From NCBI GenBank assembly GCA_023487615.1, contig JAMDBH010000131.1, forward strand, positions 1 to 6,414: a DNA stretch of 6,414 nucleotides. Reading direction: 5' to 3'. Positions 1-6,414 of this stretch are shown one piece after another. The position numbers and the translations under genes were made by a program. The notes under the pieces were generated by a model, which saw only the letters and a program-made list of their open reading frames with translations, searched no databases and was not told the origin of the DNA. Position 1 is the first letter of the stretch. The number at the start of each line of letters is the position of its first letter. The DNA comes from Gammaproteobacteria bacterium (GTDB lineage Bacteria; Pseudomonadota; Gammaproteobacteria; SURF-13).

Positions 1-104
1 TACGGGTGACTCCGCCTCAGTCCAGAAGAAGAATACGCCGGCGCGGATTTGAGTATCCACAAGATTGGCTCGACGCCGAAATTTGAGGATTGATTTGCCG
101 TAAC
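1..104 (+). other. Region upstream of miaB, possible tail of an unidentified gene
   Basis: No gene can be assigned here. Two plus-strand frames are open from the window edge. One ends with TGA at 50-52, and its codons have mostly G or C at third positions, like the neighbouring genes. The other ends with TGA at 84-86 and encodes an arginine-rich stretch followed by GFEYPQDWLDAEI. Either could be the C-terminal end of an upstream gene, but neither tail is recognisable. The second stop overlaps the only Shine-Dalgarno-like GAGG (85-88) ahead of miaB, an arrangement common inside operons. I see no convincing promoter or terminator in this stretch. Confidence 0.3.
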
Positions 105-1478
105 ATGCCGCGCAAACTTTACATCAAAACCTTTGGATGCCAGATGAACGAGTACGACTCCGCCAAGATGGCGGACTTGCTCGCGCGCTCGCACGGGTTG
201 GAGTTGGCCGCCACGCCTGAAGAGGCCGACGTACTTCTGCTCAACAGTTGTTCGATACGCGAAAAGGCCTCCGAGAAGCTGTTTTCGGATCTCGGTCGCT
301 GGCATGAATTGAAGCAGCAACGGCCGGAGAGGGTGATTGGCGTGGGCGGCTGTGTGGCGAGCCAGGAGGGCGATAACATCCTCAGGCGCGCGCCGTATGT
401 AGACATGGTGTTCGGTCCGCAAACCCTGCACCGCCTGCCGGAGATGCTGGAGAACACGCTTAAACTGCGCAGGCCGGTGGTGGATGTTTCCTTCCCTGAA
501 ATCGAAAAATTCGATCACCTGCCCATGCCGCGAGCCGAAGGGCCGGTCGCGCTGGTCTCTATCATCGAAGGGTGCAGCAAATATTGCACATTCTGCGTGG
601 TGCCCTACACGCGTGGCAAGGAGATGAGCCGGCCGCTGGCGGATGTACTGAAGGAGATTCGTCAGCTTGCCGCGCAAGGCGTGCGCGAGGTGACCTTGCT
701 GGGTCAGAACGTGAATGCCTATCGTGGCGAGATGGAGGACGGGGGTGTCGCCGATCTTGCGCTGCTCATTCGCTACGTCGCCGCCATCGAGGGAATAGCG
801 CGCATACGCTACACCACCTCGCATCCTGTGGAATTTTCCGATAATTTGATTGAGACGTATGCCGACGTGCCGGAGTTGGTCAATCATCTGCATCTGCCGG
901 TGCAGAGCGGTTCGGACCGTATTTTGCGCTTGATGAATCGTCACTACACGGTAGATGAATATAAAGACAAGATTCAGCGTCTGCGTGAGGTGCGGCCAGG
1001 GATCAGCCTCACCTCCGATTTCATTGTGGGATTTCCGGGTGAAACCGACGCCGATTTCCAGGCCACGATGAATTTGATTGAAGAAGTGGGTTTCGATCAG
1101 TCCTTCAGTTTTATTTACAGCCCGCGCCCCGGCACACCCGCGGCGAGCCGGCCCGACGATGTGTCTCACGAGAGCAAGCAGGAGCGCTTGAACATCTTGC
1201 AGGCACGCATTAGTCAAATGGCGTACCAGCTTAGCCGCCGGATGGTCGGCACCTGCCAGCGCATTTTAGTGGAGCGGCCCTCGCGCAAAGATCCGAAGCA
1301 AATGGCCGGCCGCACCGAAAATAACCGTGTGGTCAATTTTCCCGCCACAGCCGGGTTGATCGGACAATTTGCCGAGGTGTTAATCACGGAGGCGATGCCC
1401 AATTCGCTGCGCGGCAGGCTGGTAGAAACGGAAATGTTACCGGATTGTGAAAACGCAGCATACCGGGCGACCGGCTAG
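105..1478 (+). CDS. miaB: tRNA-2-methylthio-N6-dimethylallyladenosine synthase MiaB
   Basis: MiaB is a radical-SAM methylthiotransferase. It converts i6A37 to ms2i6A37 in tRNAs reading UNN codons, using two [4Fe-4S] clusters in the cytoplasm. The 457-residue product has the full family layout. The N-terminal methylthiotransferase domain carries three cluster cysteines, C12 (in KTFGCQMN), C49 (NSCSIREKA) and C83 (GGCVA). The radical-SAM motif CxxxCxxC is C157, C161 and C164 ([10 protein letters not shown]). A TRAM RNA-binding domain spans roughly residues 379-443. Length and cysteine spacing match full-length MiaB with nothing missing. I chose ATG 105 because [15 protein letters not shown] aligns with known MiaB N-termini. 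An in-frame TTG at 90 would add five residues but lies one base from GAGG 85-88, too close to use it. That GAGG is 16 bases from ATG 105, so the ribosome binding site is weak. First recognised gene of the miaB-ybeZ-ybeY-ybeX-lnt cluster. Confidence 0.97.
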   Translation: MPRKLYIKTFGCQMNEYDSAKMADLLARSHGLELAATPEEADVLLLNSCSIREKASEKLFSDLGRWHELKQQRPERVIGVGGCVASQEGDNILRRAPYVDMVFGPQTLHRLPEMLENTLKLRRPVVDVSFPEIEKFDHLPMPRAEGPVALVSIIEGCSKYCTFCVVPYTRGKEMSRPLADVLKEIRQLAAQGVREVTLLGQNVNAYRGEMEDGGVADLALLIRYVAAIEGIARIRYTTSHPVEFSDNLIETYADVPELVNHLHLPVQSGSDRILRLMNRHYTVDEYKDKIQRLREVRPGISLTSDFIVGFPGETDADFQATMNLIEEVGFDQSFSFIYSPRPGTPAASRPDDVSHESKQERLNILQARISQMAYQLSRRMVGTCQRILVERPSRKDPKQMAGRTENNRVVNFPATAGLIGQFAEVLITEAMPNSLRGRLVETEMLPDCENAAYRATG

Positions 1479-1484
1479 ACTTCC

Positions 1485-1512
1485 TTGAATCTTTTTGTAG
1501 CTCTCGTATACT
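1485..1512 (+). promoter_or_regulatory. Predicted sigma70 promoter of ybeZ, start site on the GTG codon
   Basis: A -35 element TTGAAT (1485-1490) and a -10 element TATACT (1507-1512) are separated by 16 bp; each differs from consensus at one or two positions. The expected start of transcription, seven bases past the -10, is G1519, the first base of the only usable ybeZ start codon. No Shine-Dalgarno sequence precedes that codon. Transcripts from this promoter would therefore be leaderless or nearly so. Readthrough from miaB would provide a leader. Judged by eye, not scored with a model. Confidence 0.5.
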
Positions 1513-1518
1513 AGTACC

Positions 1519-2546
<1,028 letters not shown>

Positions 2547-2550
<4 letters not shown>

Positions 2551-3143
2551 AAAGAACAGTAAGGAGTGAGGGGTTAGGGGTTGGAAAAACAGTGAGGCGT
2601 GAGGCGTTAGGCGTGAGGCGTAATCACTCCTCACTCCTCACTCCTCACGCCTCACCGGCCGCAGGCGCCTCACCCGCCAAAGTCGCCGTCCAATATGCCT
2701 GTCCTGCCGCAGGTTTGCCCGGCGAGGCCGAGATTATCCGCTGGGCGCAGGCGGCGCTCACGGACCGGCGTGGCTCAATCACGGTAAGGATAGTAGATGA
2801 ACAGGAAGGTGCAGCGCTGAATCGTTCATATCGTCACAAACGCGGGGCAACCAACGTGCTCTCCTTTCCGTTCGAGCCGCCGGAAGGAGTTGCGCCTTCG
2901 GTGCAGGACTATCTGGGCGACATAGTGATTTGCGCCCCGGTGGTGGCGCGCGAGGCGCAGGAACAACACAAACCGAGCGAGGCGCACTGGGCGCATATGG
3001 TGGTGCACGGCTGTCTGCATCTTGCGGGTCATGACCACCAGCGCGAGGCAGAGGCCCGTACGATGGAAGCGCTCGAAACGCGAATAATGGATAAATTGAG
3101 TTACCCCGATCCCTATCTTGAACATGAACTACCAAATCTATGA
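2547..3143 (+). CDS. ybeY: Endoribonuclease YbeY, rRNA maturation factor, with repeat-derived N-terminus
   Basis: YbeY is a zinc-dependent single-strand endoribonuclease needed for 16S rRNA 3'-end processing and 70S ribosome quality control. The catalytic signature HGCLHLAGHDH is present, with zinc ligands H154, H158 and H164. The upstream RGATNVLSFPFE, the GDIVIC strand and EAHWAHMVVHG are typical of the family. The conserved fold begins near residue 45 (KVAVQYACP); known homologues are about 150-160 residues, while this frame gives 198. Most of the extra N-terminus is encoded by a 7 bp repeat array (2566-2655). No ATG, GTG or TTG lies in frame between the repeat and the fold's first strand. 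Translation must therefore start at GTG 2547 (overlapping the ybeZ stop as GTGA), GTG 2592 or GTG 2613. GTG 2613 has GAGG eight bases upstream, but both lie inside the repeat. The gene call is firm; the start is not. The stop overlaps the corC start (ATGA, 3140-3143), suggesting translational coupling. Confidence 0.93.
2566..2655 (+). repeat. Inverted array of 7 bp repeats at the start of ybeY
   Basis: The left side has heptads GTGAGGG (2566), GTTAGGG (2573), then GTGAGGC (2592 and 2599), GTTAGGC (2606) and GTGAGGC (2613). After a short loop the right side has TCACTCC (2624, 2631, 2638), TCACGCC (2645) and TCAC (2652-2655), the reverse-complement version of the same unit. Bases 2592-2616 can pair with 2624-2648 as a stem of about 25 bp with four mismatches, the inner loop being 2617-2623. 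A near-perfect Shine-Dalgarno-like TAAGGAG (2560-2566) sits at the left edge, with no in-frame start codon at suitable distance. The array looks like a dispersed palindromic repeat dropped into the ybeZ-ybeY junction; I cannot assign a named family. Confidence 0.85.
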
Positions 3144-4000
3144 ACGACCGACCTAGTGAGTCTGCTCAACGTTCCTGGCTGGAACGTCTGGGCCAGGCGT
3201 TTTCAGGTGAGCCGCAAGATCGCGAGCAACTCGTTGAACTGTTACGCGATGCGCAAAGGCGCAGCCTCCTCGACATAGACGCGCTGGCGATGATCGAGGG
3301 CGTGCTGCAAGTCTCCGAGATGCAGGTGCGCGACATCATGGTGCCACGCTCACAGATGGTGGTGGTTGAGCGTGATGTGCCTCCCGAGGAATTCCTGCCG
3401 GTCATCATCGAGTCGGCGCACTCGCGTTTCCCCGTGATCGGAGAGAGCCGCGACGAAGTGATCGGCATCCTGCTCGCCAAGGATTTGTTGACCTATTTCA
3501 GCGCCGGACGCAAGGGCGCCTTTCAGGTGCGCGACGTGTTGCGCCCCGCCGTGTTTATTCCGGAGAGTAAACGCCTGAACGTGCTGCTCAAGGAATTCCG
3601 CGCCAGCCGTAACCATATGGCCATCGTCGTGGACGAATACGGCGGCGTGTCCGGCCTGGTGACGATTGAAGACGTGCTCGAACAAATCGTCGGCGAGATC
3701 GAGGACGAACACGACGTCGAGGAAGAAAACTATATCGTCAAGCACAGTGACATCAGCTATACGGTAAAGGCCATCACCCCGATTGAAGAATTTAATAAAC
3801 AGTTCGGCACCGATTTCAGCGACGAGGAGTTCGACACCATCGGCGGCTTGGTGGTGCACGATTTTGGGCGCTTGCCCAAACGCGGCGAGGGCATGGAGCT
3901 CGGGCGCCTGCGGCTCAGGGTGCTGCGCGCCGACAATCGCCGCCTGCATCTGTTGCGTGTGACTTTGCCCGCCTCCAAAGAGAGCGAGACTCAGGCTTAA
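3140..4000 (+). CDS. ybeX: CorC/YbeX family CBS-domain protein
   Basis: Soluble 286-residue member of the CorC (YbeX) family, linked in enterobacteria to Mg2+/Co2+ efflux with CorA. Recent work on E. coli YbeX also ties it to ribosome metabolism, which fits the ybeY neighbourhood. Two CBS domains are visible. The first starts near MVPRSQM (67-73) and runs to about residue 118. The second spans about 134-190 and contains the strongly conserved VVDEYGGVSGLVTIEDVLEQ. The C-terminal CorC/HlyC-associated domain covers about 207-280, with DTIGGLVVHDFGRLPKRGE. There is no DUF21/CNNM membrane domain, so the protein is the short cytoplasmic form. ATG 3140 overlaps the ybeY TGA, the usual sign of coupled translation. 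Length is normal and no motif is missing. 'Hemolysin' names for such proteins come from distant similarity and do not imply a toxin. Confidence 0.94.
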   Translation: MNDRPSESAQRSWLERLGQAFSGEPQDREQLVELLRDAQRRSLLDIDALAMIEGVLQVSEMQVRDIMVPRSQMVVVERDVPPEEFLPVIIESAHSRFPVIGESRDEVIGILLAKDLLTYFSAGRKGAFQVRDVLRPAVFIPESKRLNVLLKEFRASRNHMAIVVDEYGGVSGLVTIEDVLEQIVGEIEDEHDVEEENYIVKHSDISYTVKAITPIEEFNKQFGTDFSDEEFDTIGGLVVHDFGRLPKRGEGMELGRLRLRVLRADNRRLHLLRVTLPASKESETQA

Positions 4001-4150
4001 AGCCTTTCGAAGTCAAAAACGAAATGAATGTACACCGCGGTGGACGCAGAGAAATAAGATCAAAATGGTTTACTTCTCCTCCGCGCCCTCCGTGGTAAAG
4101 CTTTATCAGAACAATATTTCAATTTTTGATTGTAAAATGGAATTAGCTCC
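4001..4150. other. corC-lnt intergenic region
   Basis: This 150 bp gap is unusual within an otherwise tightly packed cluster. It contains an imperfect inverted repeat (4033-4097), listed separately, followed by an AT-rich segment (about 4101-4138) unlike the GC-rich surroundings. TAAAAT (4133-4138) could be a -10 element, but I find no good -35 at the right distance, so a local lnt promoter is only a possibility. GGA at 4139-4141, nine bases before the lnt GTG, is a weak ribosome binding site. No credible small ORF was seen. Confidence 0.6.
4033..4097. repeat. Imperfect inverted repeat between corC and lnt
   Basis: The left arm ACCGCGGTGGACGCAGAG (4034-4051) matches the reverse complement of the right arm (ACCACGGAGGGCGCGGAG, about 4079-4096) at 14 of 18 positions. 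One of the four differences becomes a G-U pair in RNA. The arms are separated by an AT-richer spacer. The purine-rich ACGGAGG-like units on one strand resemble dispersed hairpin repeats seen in proteobacterial intergenic regions, but I cannot name the family. There is no U-run immediately after the right arm, so this is not a standard intrinsic terminator. Confidence 0.65.
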
Positions 4151-5722
4151 GTGCGCCTGCTCGGCACCCTGACGGCGGGTTGGAGAGGCGACCTGCTGGC
4201 CCTGTTCGCCGGCGCTCTGTTGCCGCTCGCCTTTGCCCCCTTTCACCTCTTTCCGCTCGCCGTTATTGCCCCGGCGTTGCTGTATCTGACCTGGCTGGAC
4301 ACTTCTGACGTACAGGGATGTACTAATGTCGCGGGAGGCAGGACGCCGGGAGCGACTCCCAAGCGCGGTTTCCGGCGCGGCTGGCTGTTCGGGTTGGGGA
4401 TGTTCGGCGTCGGCGTGTCGTGGGTGTACGTGGCCATCCATGTCTTTGGCGAGGCCAGCATCCTCCTCGCGGGGTTTCTCACCGGCCTGTTCGTCGCTCT
4501 GCTGAGTCTGTTTCCCGCGCTGTTGGGTTACACAGTGACGCGGTTCTACGCACAGCGCACACTCGCTGTAAAACTGTTGCTGATCTTTCCCGCTGCATGG
4601 GTGTTGTTTGAATGGTTGCGAGGCTGGGTGCTGAGCGGCTTCCCATGGTTGAATCTGGGCTATAGCCAGATCAGCGCCCCGCTGGCGGGTCTCGCGCCCA
4701 TCCTGGGTGTGTACGGCGTATCCTGGGCCGTGGCGCTGAGCGCGGGGCTGCTGCTCTACGCGATTACCGCACCGAAACCTCGCCTTGGGCGTGCGCTGGT
4801 AGTGCTTGTTTTGCTGTGGGGCGGCTCCGCGTTGCTCACACCCATCGCGTGGACCCAGCCGCACGGTAAACCGCTGCGCGTGAGTCTCATCCAGGGCAAT
4901 ATCCCGCAAGAGATAAAATGGCAACCGGAGCAGCGCCGGCGCACGCTCGATCTTTATGCGCAGCTTACCGCGCAACGCTGGGGCGACGATCTCATTGTCT
5001 GGCCGGAGGCGGCTATCACGATGTTTTATCATGAGGTCGCCGATAATTATCTTGCTCAATTGGCCGCCACAGCGCGCCGGCACAACACCGATCTGATTCT
5101 TGGACTTTCAGTCGAGGACCCGGACACCGGCCGTTACTACAACAGCATGATGAGCCTGGGGCGTAGCGAAGGTTTTTATTTCAAACAACATCTGGTGCCG
5201 TTCGGCGATTACGTCCCCTACGCCGACTGGCTGCGCGGCCTCATTAAATTTTTCGATTTGCCCATGTCGGGATACAGCCCAGGCCCGCCTCATCAGCCCT
5301 TGTTGCAGGCCGCCGGTCATAAAATCGCCGGCACCATCTGCTATGAAGATGCGTTTGGCGAGGAAGTCATCCGCCAACTACCCGAGGCGAGTGTGTTGGT
5401 AAACCTCACCAACAACGCCTGGTACGGCGACTCCTTCGCCCCGCCGCAGCACCTGCAAATGTCCCGCATGCGCGCGCTGGAAACCGGCCGCCCGCTGCTG
5501 CGCGCCACCACCAACGGCATCTCGGCGATCGTGGATCACAAAGGCAAGGTCACCGCCGCCTCACCGCAGTTCAAGACCTATGTGCTGAGCGGTACGATGC
5601 AGCCAATGCAGGGTGTAACACCCTACGTATATTGGGGGAACATTCCGGTGCTACTGGGTCTGGTCTTAATCGCAGTGAGCGTGCCCTTCTACAACCGAAG
5701 CGCGAGTGCGGTCGTAAACTAA
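4151..5722 (+). CDS. lnt: Apolipoprotein N-acyltransferase Lnt
   Basis: Lnt performs the third step of bacterial lipoprotein maturation. It transfers an acyl chain from phospholipid to the N-terminal cysteine of apolipoproteins at the periplasmic face of the inner membrane. The 523-residue product (E. coli: 512) has an N-terminal membrane domain with segments near 14-30, 33-50, 78-97, 103-130, 138-157, 179-199 and 208-225. A nitrilase-like domain (about 235-480) follows, then a last membrane segment near 496-515. The catalytic triad is visible: E286 in WPEAA, K345 in FKQHLVPFGDYVP and C397 in TICYED; K-to-C spacing is 52 as in E. coli (K335, C387). GTG 4151 is used because the first membrane helix follows directly and the nearby ATG at 4137-4139 is out of frame. 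Odd feature: residues about 53-71, in the predicted cytoplasmic loop between helices 2 and 3, are encoded by a palindromic element. The active site is intact, so the enzyme should work. Confidence 0.95.
   Translation: MRLLGTLTAGWRGDLLALFAGALLPLAFAPFHLFPLAVIAPALLYLTWLDTSDVQGCTNVAGGRTPGATPKRGFRRGWLFGLGMFGVGVSWVYVAIHVFGEASILLAGFLTGLFVALLSLFPALLGYTVTRFYAQRTLAVKLLLIFPAAWVLFEWLRGWVLSGFPWLNLGYSQISAPLAGLAPILGVYGVSWAVALSAGLLLYAITAPKPRLGRALVVLVLLWGGSALLTPIAWTQPHGKPLRVSLIQGNIPQEIKWQPEQRRRTLDLYAQLTAQRWGDDLIVWPEAAITMFYHEVADNYLAQLAATARRHNTDLILGLSVEDPDTGRYYNSMMSLGRSEGFYFKQHLVPFGDYVPYADWLRGLIKFFDLPMSGYSPGPPHQPLLQAAGHKIAGTICYEDAFGEEVIRQLPEASVLVNLTNNAWYGDSFAPPQHLQMSRMRALETGRPLLRATTNGISAIVDHKGKVTAASPQFKTYVLSGTMQPMQGVTPYVYWGNIPVLLGLVLIAVSVPFYNRSASAVVN
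4307..4360 (+). repeat. In-frame double-hairpin element within lnt, with CsrA-type GGA motifs
   Basis: Two adjacent dyads are exact. The first is GTACA (4310-4314), loop GGGA, TGTAC (4319-4323). The second is GTCGC (4328-4332), GGGA, GGC (4337-4339), loop AGGAC, GCC (4345-4347), GGGA, GCGAC (4352-4356). An alternative stem GGGAG/CTCCC (4348-4352 with 4356-4360) competes with the second. Bases 4310-4321 read GUACAGGGAUGU in RNA, an exact fit to the published CsrA consensus RUACARGGAUGU, with the GGA in the loop. Three further GGA motifs follow within 35 bases. The frame stays open, adding about 20 Gly/Thr/Pro/Ala-rich residues to Lnt. Structure is seen directly; CsrA binding is inference. Confidence 0.7.
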
Positions 5723-6264
5723 TCCGTCGCGCGGGCGCGGCGGAACTCCGTGCCGTGGCATTTCGGGCAAGGCGGAATGTGGCCGGTGGCATGGAAGTGC
5801 ATCAATTGGCCACACATGGTGCAGCGCAGCGTGCCGATCCCGGTCACTTCGCCGGTATGCCACTGCTCCGTTTTTTGGTCGCTTGGCTGTTTGGCATAAA
5901 GCGCGAGCCGGTCGAGTTCCACGCGGGTGCGGTCTACCAGCAGAGAGAACATCTCGGCCACCCTTTCCTCGATCAACTCCAGATCAAAACGCAGCCAGTC
6001 GCCGAACTCTTTGCCCGTTTCCTTCAAATGCTGGGCCGCATCATGCAGATCGCGTTTCAGATAGGTGGCAATCTTGTCGGCCTCTTCGCGCGTCAGTTCG
6101 CCCAATTCCACGGCCTTGTGTTTTGCGTTTTCGATGTGCTGTTGCAGGGTGGATAGGGTCTCGTGCCCGGCCTGCTGGGTGGCGGTCTTAATCCGCTCCA
6201 GCATGTGGTTATAGGCCTGAACCAGCCTTTCGTTGACACCGTGGGGCGGCTGCGCTTGGCTCAT
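5719..6264 (-). CDS. ybeL: YbeL-like zinc-ribbon protein (DUF1451 family)
   Basis: A 181-residue soluble protein of unknown function resembling E. coli YbeL, whose gene also neighbours leuS. Residues about 10-125 are rich in charged residues and predicted mostly helical (LTREEADKIATYLKRDLHDA, ELIEERVAEMFSLLVDRT). They are followed by a C-terminal zinc ribbon with C148-x2-C151 (CTMCG) and C166-x2-C169 (CPKC), 14 residues apart. No signal peptide or membrane segment is visible. The start is well supported: the minus strand has a perfect AAGGAGG (6279-6273) eight bases before the ATG. The gene converges on lnt, and their stop codons overlap by four bases (5719-5722). It is divergent from the downstream leuS-like start. 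Family assignment comes from the zinc-ribbon architecture and location; the molecular role is not known. Confidence 0.88.
   Translation of the reverse strand: MSQAQPPHGVNERLVQAYNHMLERIKTATQQAGHETLSTLQQHIENAKHKAVELGELTREEADKIATYLKRDLHDAAQHLKETGKEFGDWLRFDLELIEERVAEMFSLLVDRTRVELDRLALYAKQPSDQKTEQWHTGEVTGIGTLRCTMCGQLMHFHATGHIPPCPKCHGTEFRRARATD
5724..5743 (+). other. GC-rich hairpin just after the lnt stop
   Basis: CCGTCGCG (5724-5731) and CGCGGCGG (5736-5743) form an 8 bp stem, with one G-U pair in plus-strand RNA, closing a CGGG loop. The stem starts one base after the lnt stop codon. No T-run follows, so it does not qualify as an intrinsic terminator, but it could protect the 3' end or pause polymerase. 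It also lies within the last codons of the converging zinc-ribbon gene, whose Arg/Ala-rich tail may explain it by chance. Confidence 0.3.
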
Positions 6265-6272
6265 CGTAACAT

Positions 6273-6279
6273 CCTCCTT
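6273..6279 (-). promoter_or_regulatory. Strong Shine-Dalgarno of the ybeL-like gene
   Basis: CCTCCTT on the plus strand reads AAGGAGG on the minus strand, eight bases upstream of the ATG at 6264-6262. It is the strongest ribosome binding site in the window by match to the 16S 3' end, and it fixes the start of this gene. Its neighbours in the window have weak sites by comparison. Confidence 0.85.
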
Positions 6280-6316
6280 AAGTCATTCCGGTAACATTCA
6301 GTGTGAACCCATTGGT

Positions 6317-6350
6317 CAGCGCCTGCAAGGCGGCATTGCAAGCGGCGCTG
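6317..6350. promoter_or_regulatory. Dyad in the ybeL-leuS divergent intergenic region
   Basis: CAGCGCC (6317-6323) is perfectly repeated in inverse at 6344-6350. Immediately inside, TGCAA (6324-6328) is inverted at 6336-6340. Together they give a 12 bp stem with a 3-base bulge (6341-6343) and a 7-base loop (6329-6335). No T-run follows on either strand, so it is not a terminator. Its right edge is three bases from the TATAAT at 6354 and it covers the -35 region, as an operator would. No regulator is identifiable. Confidence 0.5.
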
Positions 6351-6353
6351 GTA

Positions 6354-6359
6354 TATAAT
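6354..6359 (+). promoter_or_regulatory. -10 element of the probable leuS promoter
   Basis: TATAAT is a perfect -10 consensus, 28 bases before the ATG at 6388. I find no good -35 at 16-18 bp; TTGCAA at 6336-6341 is only 12 bp away. An overlapping reading, TATATA (6352-6357) preceded by TG at 6349-6350, would be an extended -10 that could do without a -35. The leader would be roughly 20 bases. Confidence 0.5.
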
Positions 6360-6387
6360 TCCAGTTTTGGATTTCATCAGGTCTCGG

Positions 6388-6414
6388 ATGCAAGAGCGCT
6401 ACATCCTGCGGAAA
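6388..6414 (+). CDS. leuS: Probable leucyl-tRNA synthetase, first codons only
   Basis: Only nine codons are in the window, cut by its end. They read MQERY followed by ILRK. MQE(R/Q)Y is typical of gammaproteobacterial LeuS N-termini, and the gene lies next to a ybeL-like gene as in E. coli. LeuS attaches leucine to its cognate tRNAs in the cytoplasm. After MQERY the family usually continues with a segment like NPAEIE. Here the bases from 6405 read CCT GCG GAA (P-A-E) one frame away, and a single extra A near 6403 would restore NPAE. A one-base deletion, real or from sequencing, is therefore suspected. A weak AGG (6379-6381) lies six bases upstream and TATAAT 28 bases upstream. Confidence 0.6.

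Noticed and set aside
90..104. TTG at 90 as the miaB start
   Set aside because: It is one base from the GAGG and adds five residues absent from known MiaB N-termini; ATG 105 fits the family.
2566..2655. Regular short repeats as a CRISPR array
   Set aside because: The unit is 7 bp with no spacers and the halves are inverted; this is a palindromic repeat array.
3350..3949. Minus-strand open frame antisense to corC (199 codons)
   Set aside because: It mirrors the corC codon pattern and has no recognisable domain or clear ribosome binding site; the plus-strand CBS protein explains the region.
3140..4000. Hemolysin function for the CBS-domain gene
   Set aside because: The architecture is that of soluble CorC/YbeX; nothing in it suggests a toxin.
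4033..4097. Intrinsic terminator of the corC transcript
   Set aside because: The arms are far apart with mismatches, and no U-run follows the right arm.
4137..4139. ATG just upstream as the lnt start
   Set aside because: It is not in the lnt reading frame; GTG 4151 is.
4106..5083. Long minus-strand open frame antisense to lnt (325 codons)
   Set aside because: It lies wholly opposite well-conserved lnt coding sequence, its product is low-complexity and rich in Q, R and E with no recognisable domain, and long antisense frames are common in GC-rich genes.
5632..6156. Plus-strand open frame across the lnt end and zinc-ribbon gene (174 codons)
   Set aside because: It overlaps two recognised genes, and the minus strand there has CxxC pairs and a perfect Shine-Dalgarno.

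Overview
This window is a chromosomal housekeeping segment from a proteobacterium, most likely a gammaproteobacterium. The order miaB, ybeZ (phoH-like), ybeY, ybeX/corC, lnt, then a divergent pair of ybeL-type zinc-ribbon gene and leuS, is the order familiar from gammaproteobacteria. The DNA is GC-rich, and three of the coding starts I prefer are GTG. I cannot name the genus from the sequence alone.

Layout: positions 1-104 hold the tail of an unidentified upstream region. miaB (105-1478) encodes the tRNA methylthiotransferase. A 40 bp gap carries a good sigma70-type promoter whose predicted transcription start falls on the GTG of ybeZ (1519-2550). ybeZ runs into ybeY (2547-3143), an endoribonuclease for rRNA maturation and quality control. 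ybeY overlaps ybeX/corC (3140-4000) by ATGA. After a 150 bp gap comes lnt (4151-5722), the apolipoprotein N-acyltransferase. A zinc-ribbon gene (6264-5719, minus strand) converges on lnt with overlapping stop codons. The window closes with the divergent promoter region and first codons of a gene that is probably leuS.

Functionally the block joins RNA and translation genes (tRNA modification, a PhoH ATPase often paired with YbeY, rRNA processing, leucyl-tRNA synthetase) with two envelope-related genes (CorC and Lnt).

The genes are conventional; the unusual part is the small structured elements threaded through them. (1) An inverted array of 7 bp repeats occupies the start of ybeY, leaving no standard start codon between the repeat and the conserved YbeY fold. 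(2) An imperfect inverted repeat fills the corC-lnt gap. (3) A compact double hairpin lies in frame inside lnt; it contains an exact match to the published 12 nt CsrA/RsmA consensus in a stem-loop and further GGA motifs, and it adds about 20 residues to a predicted cytoplasmic loop. (4) A 12 bp dyad abuts the -10 element upstream of leuS. In addition, the last bases of the window suggest a one-base deletion in codon 6 of leuS, either real or a sequence error.
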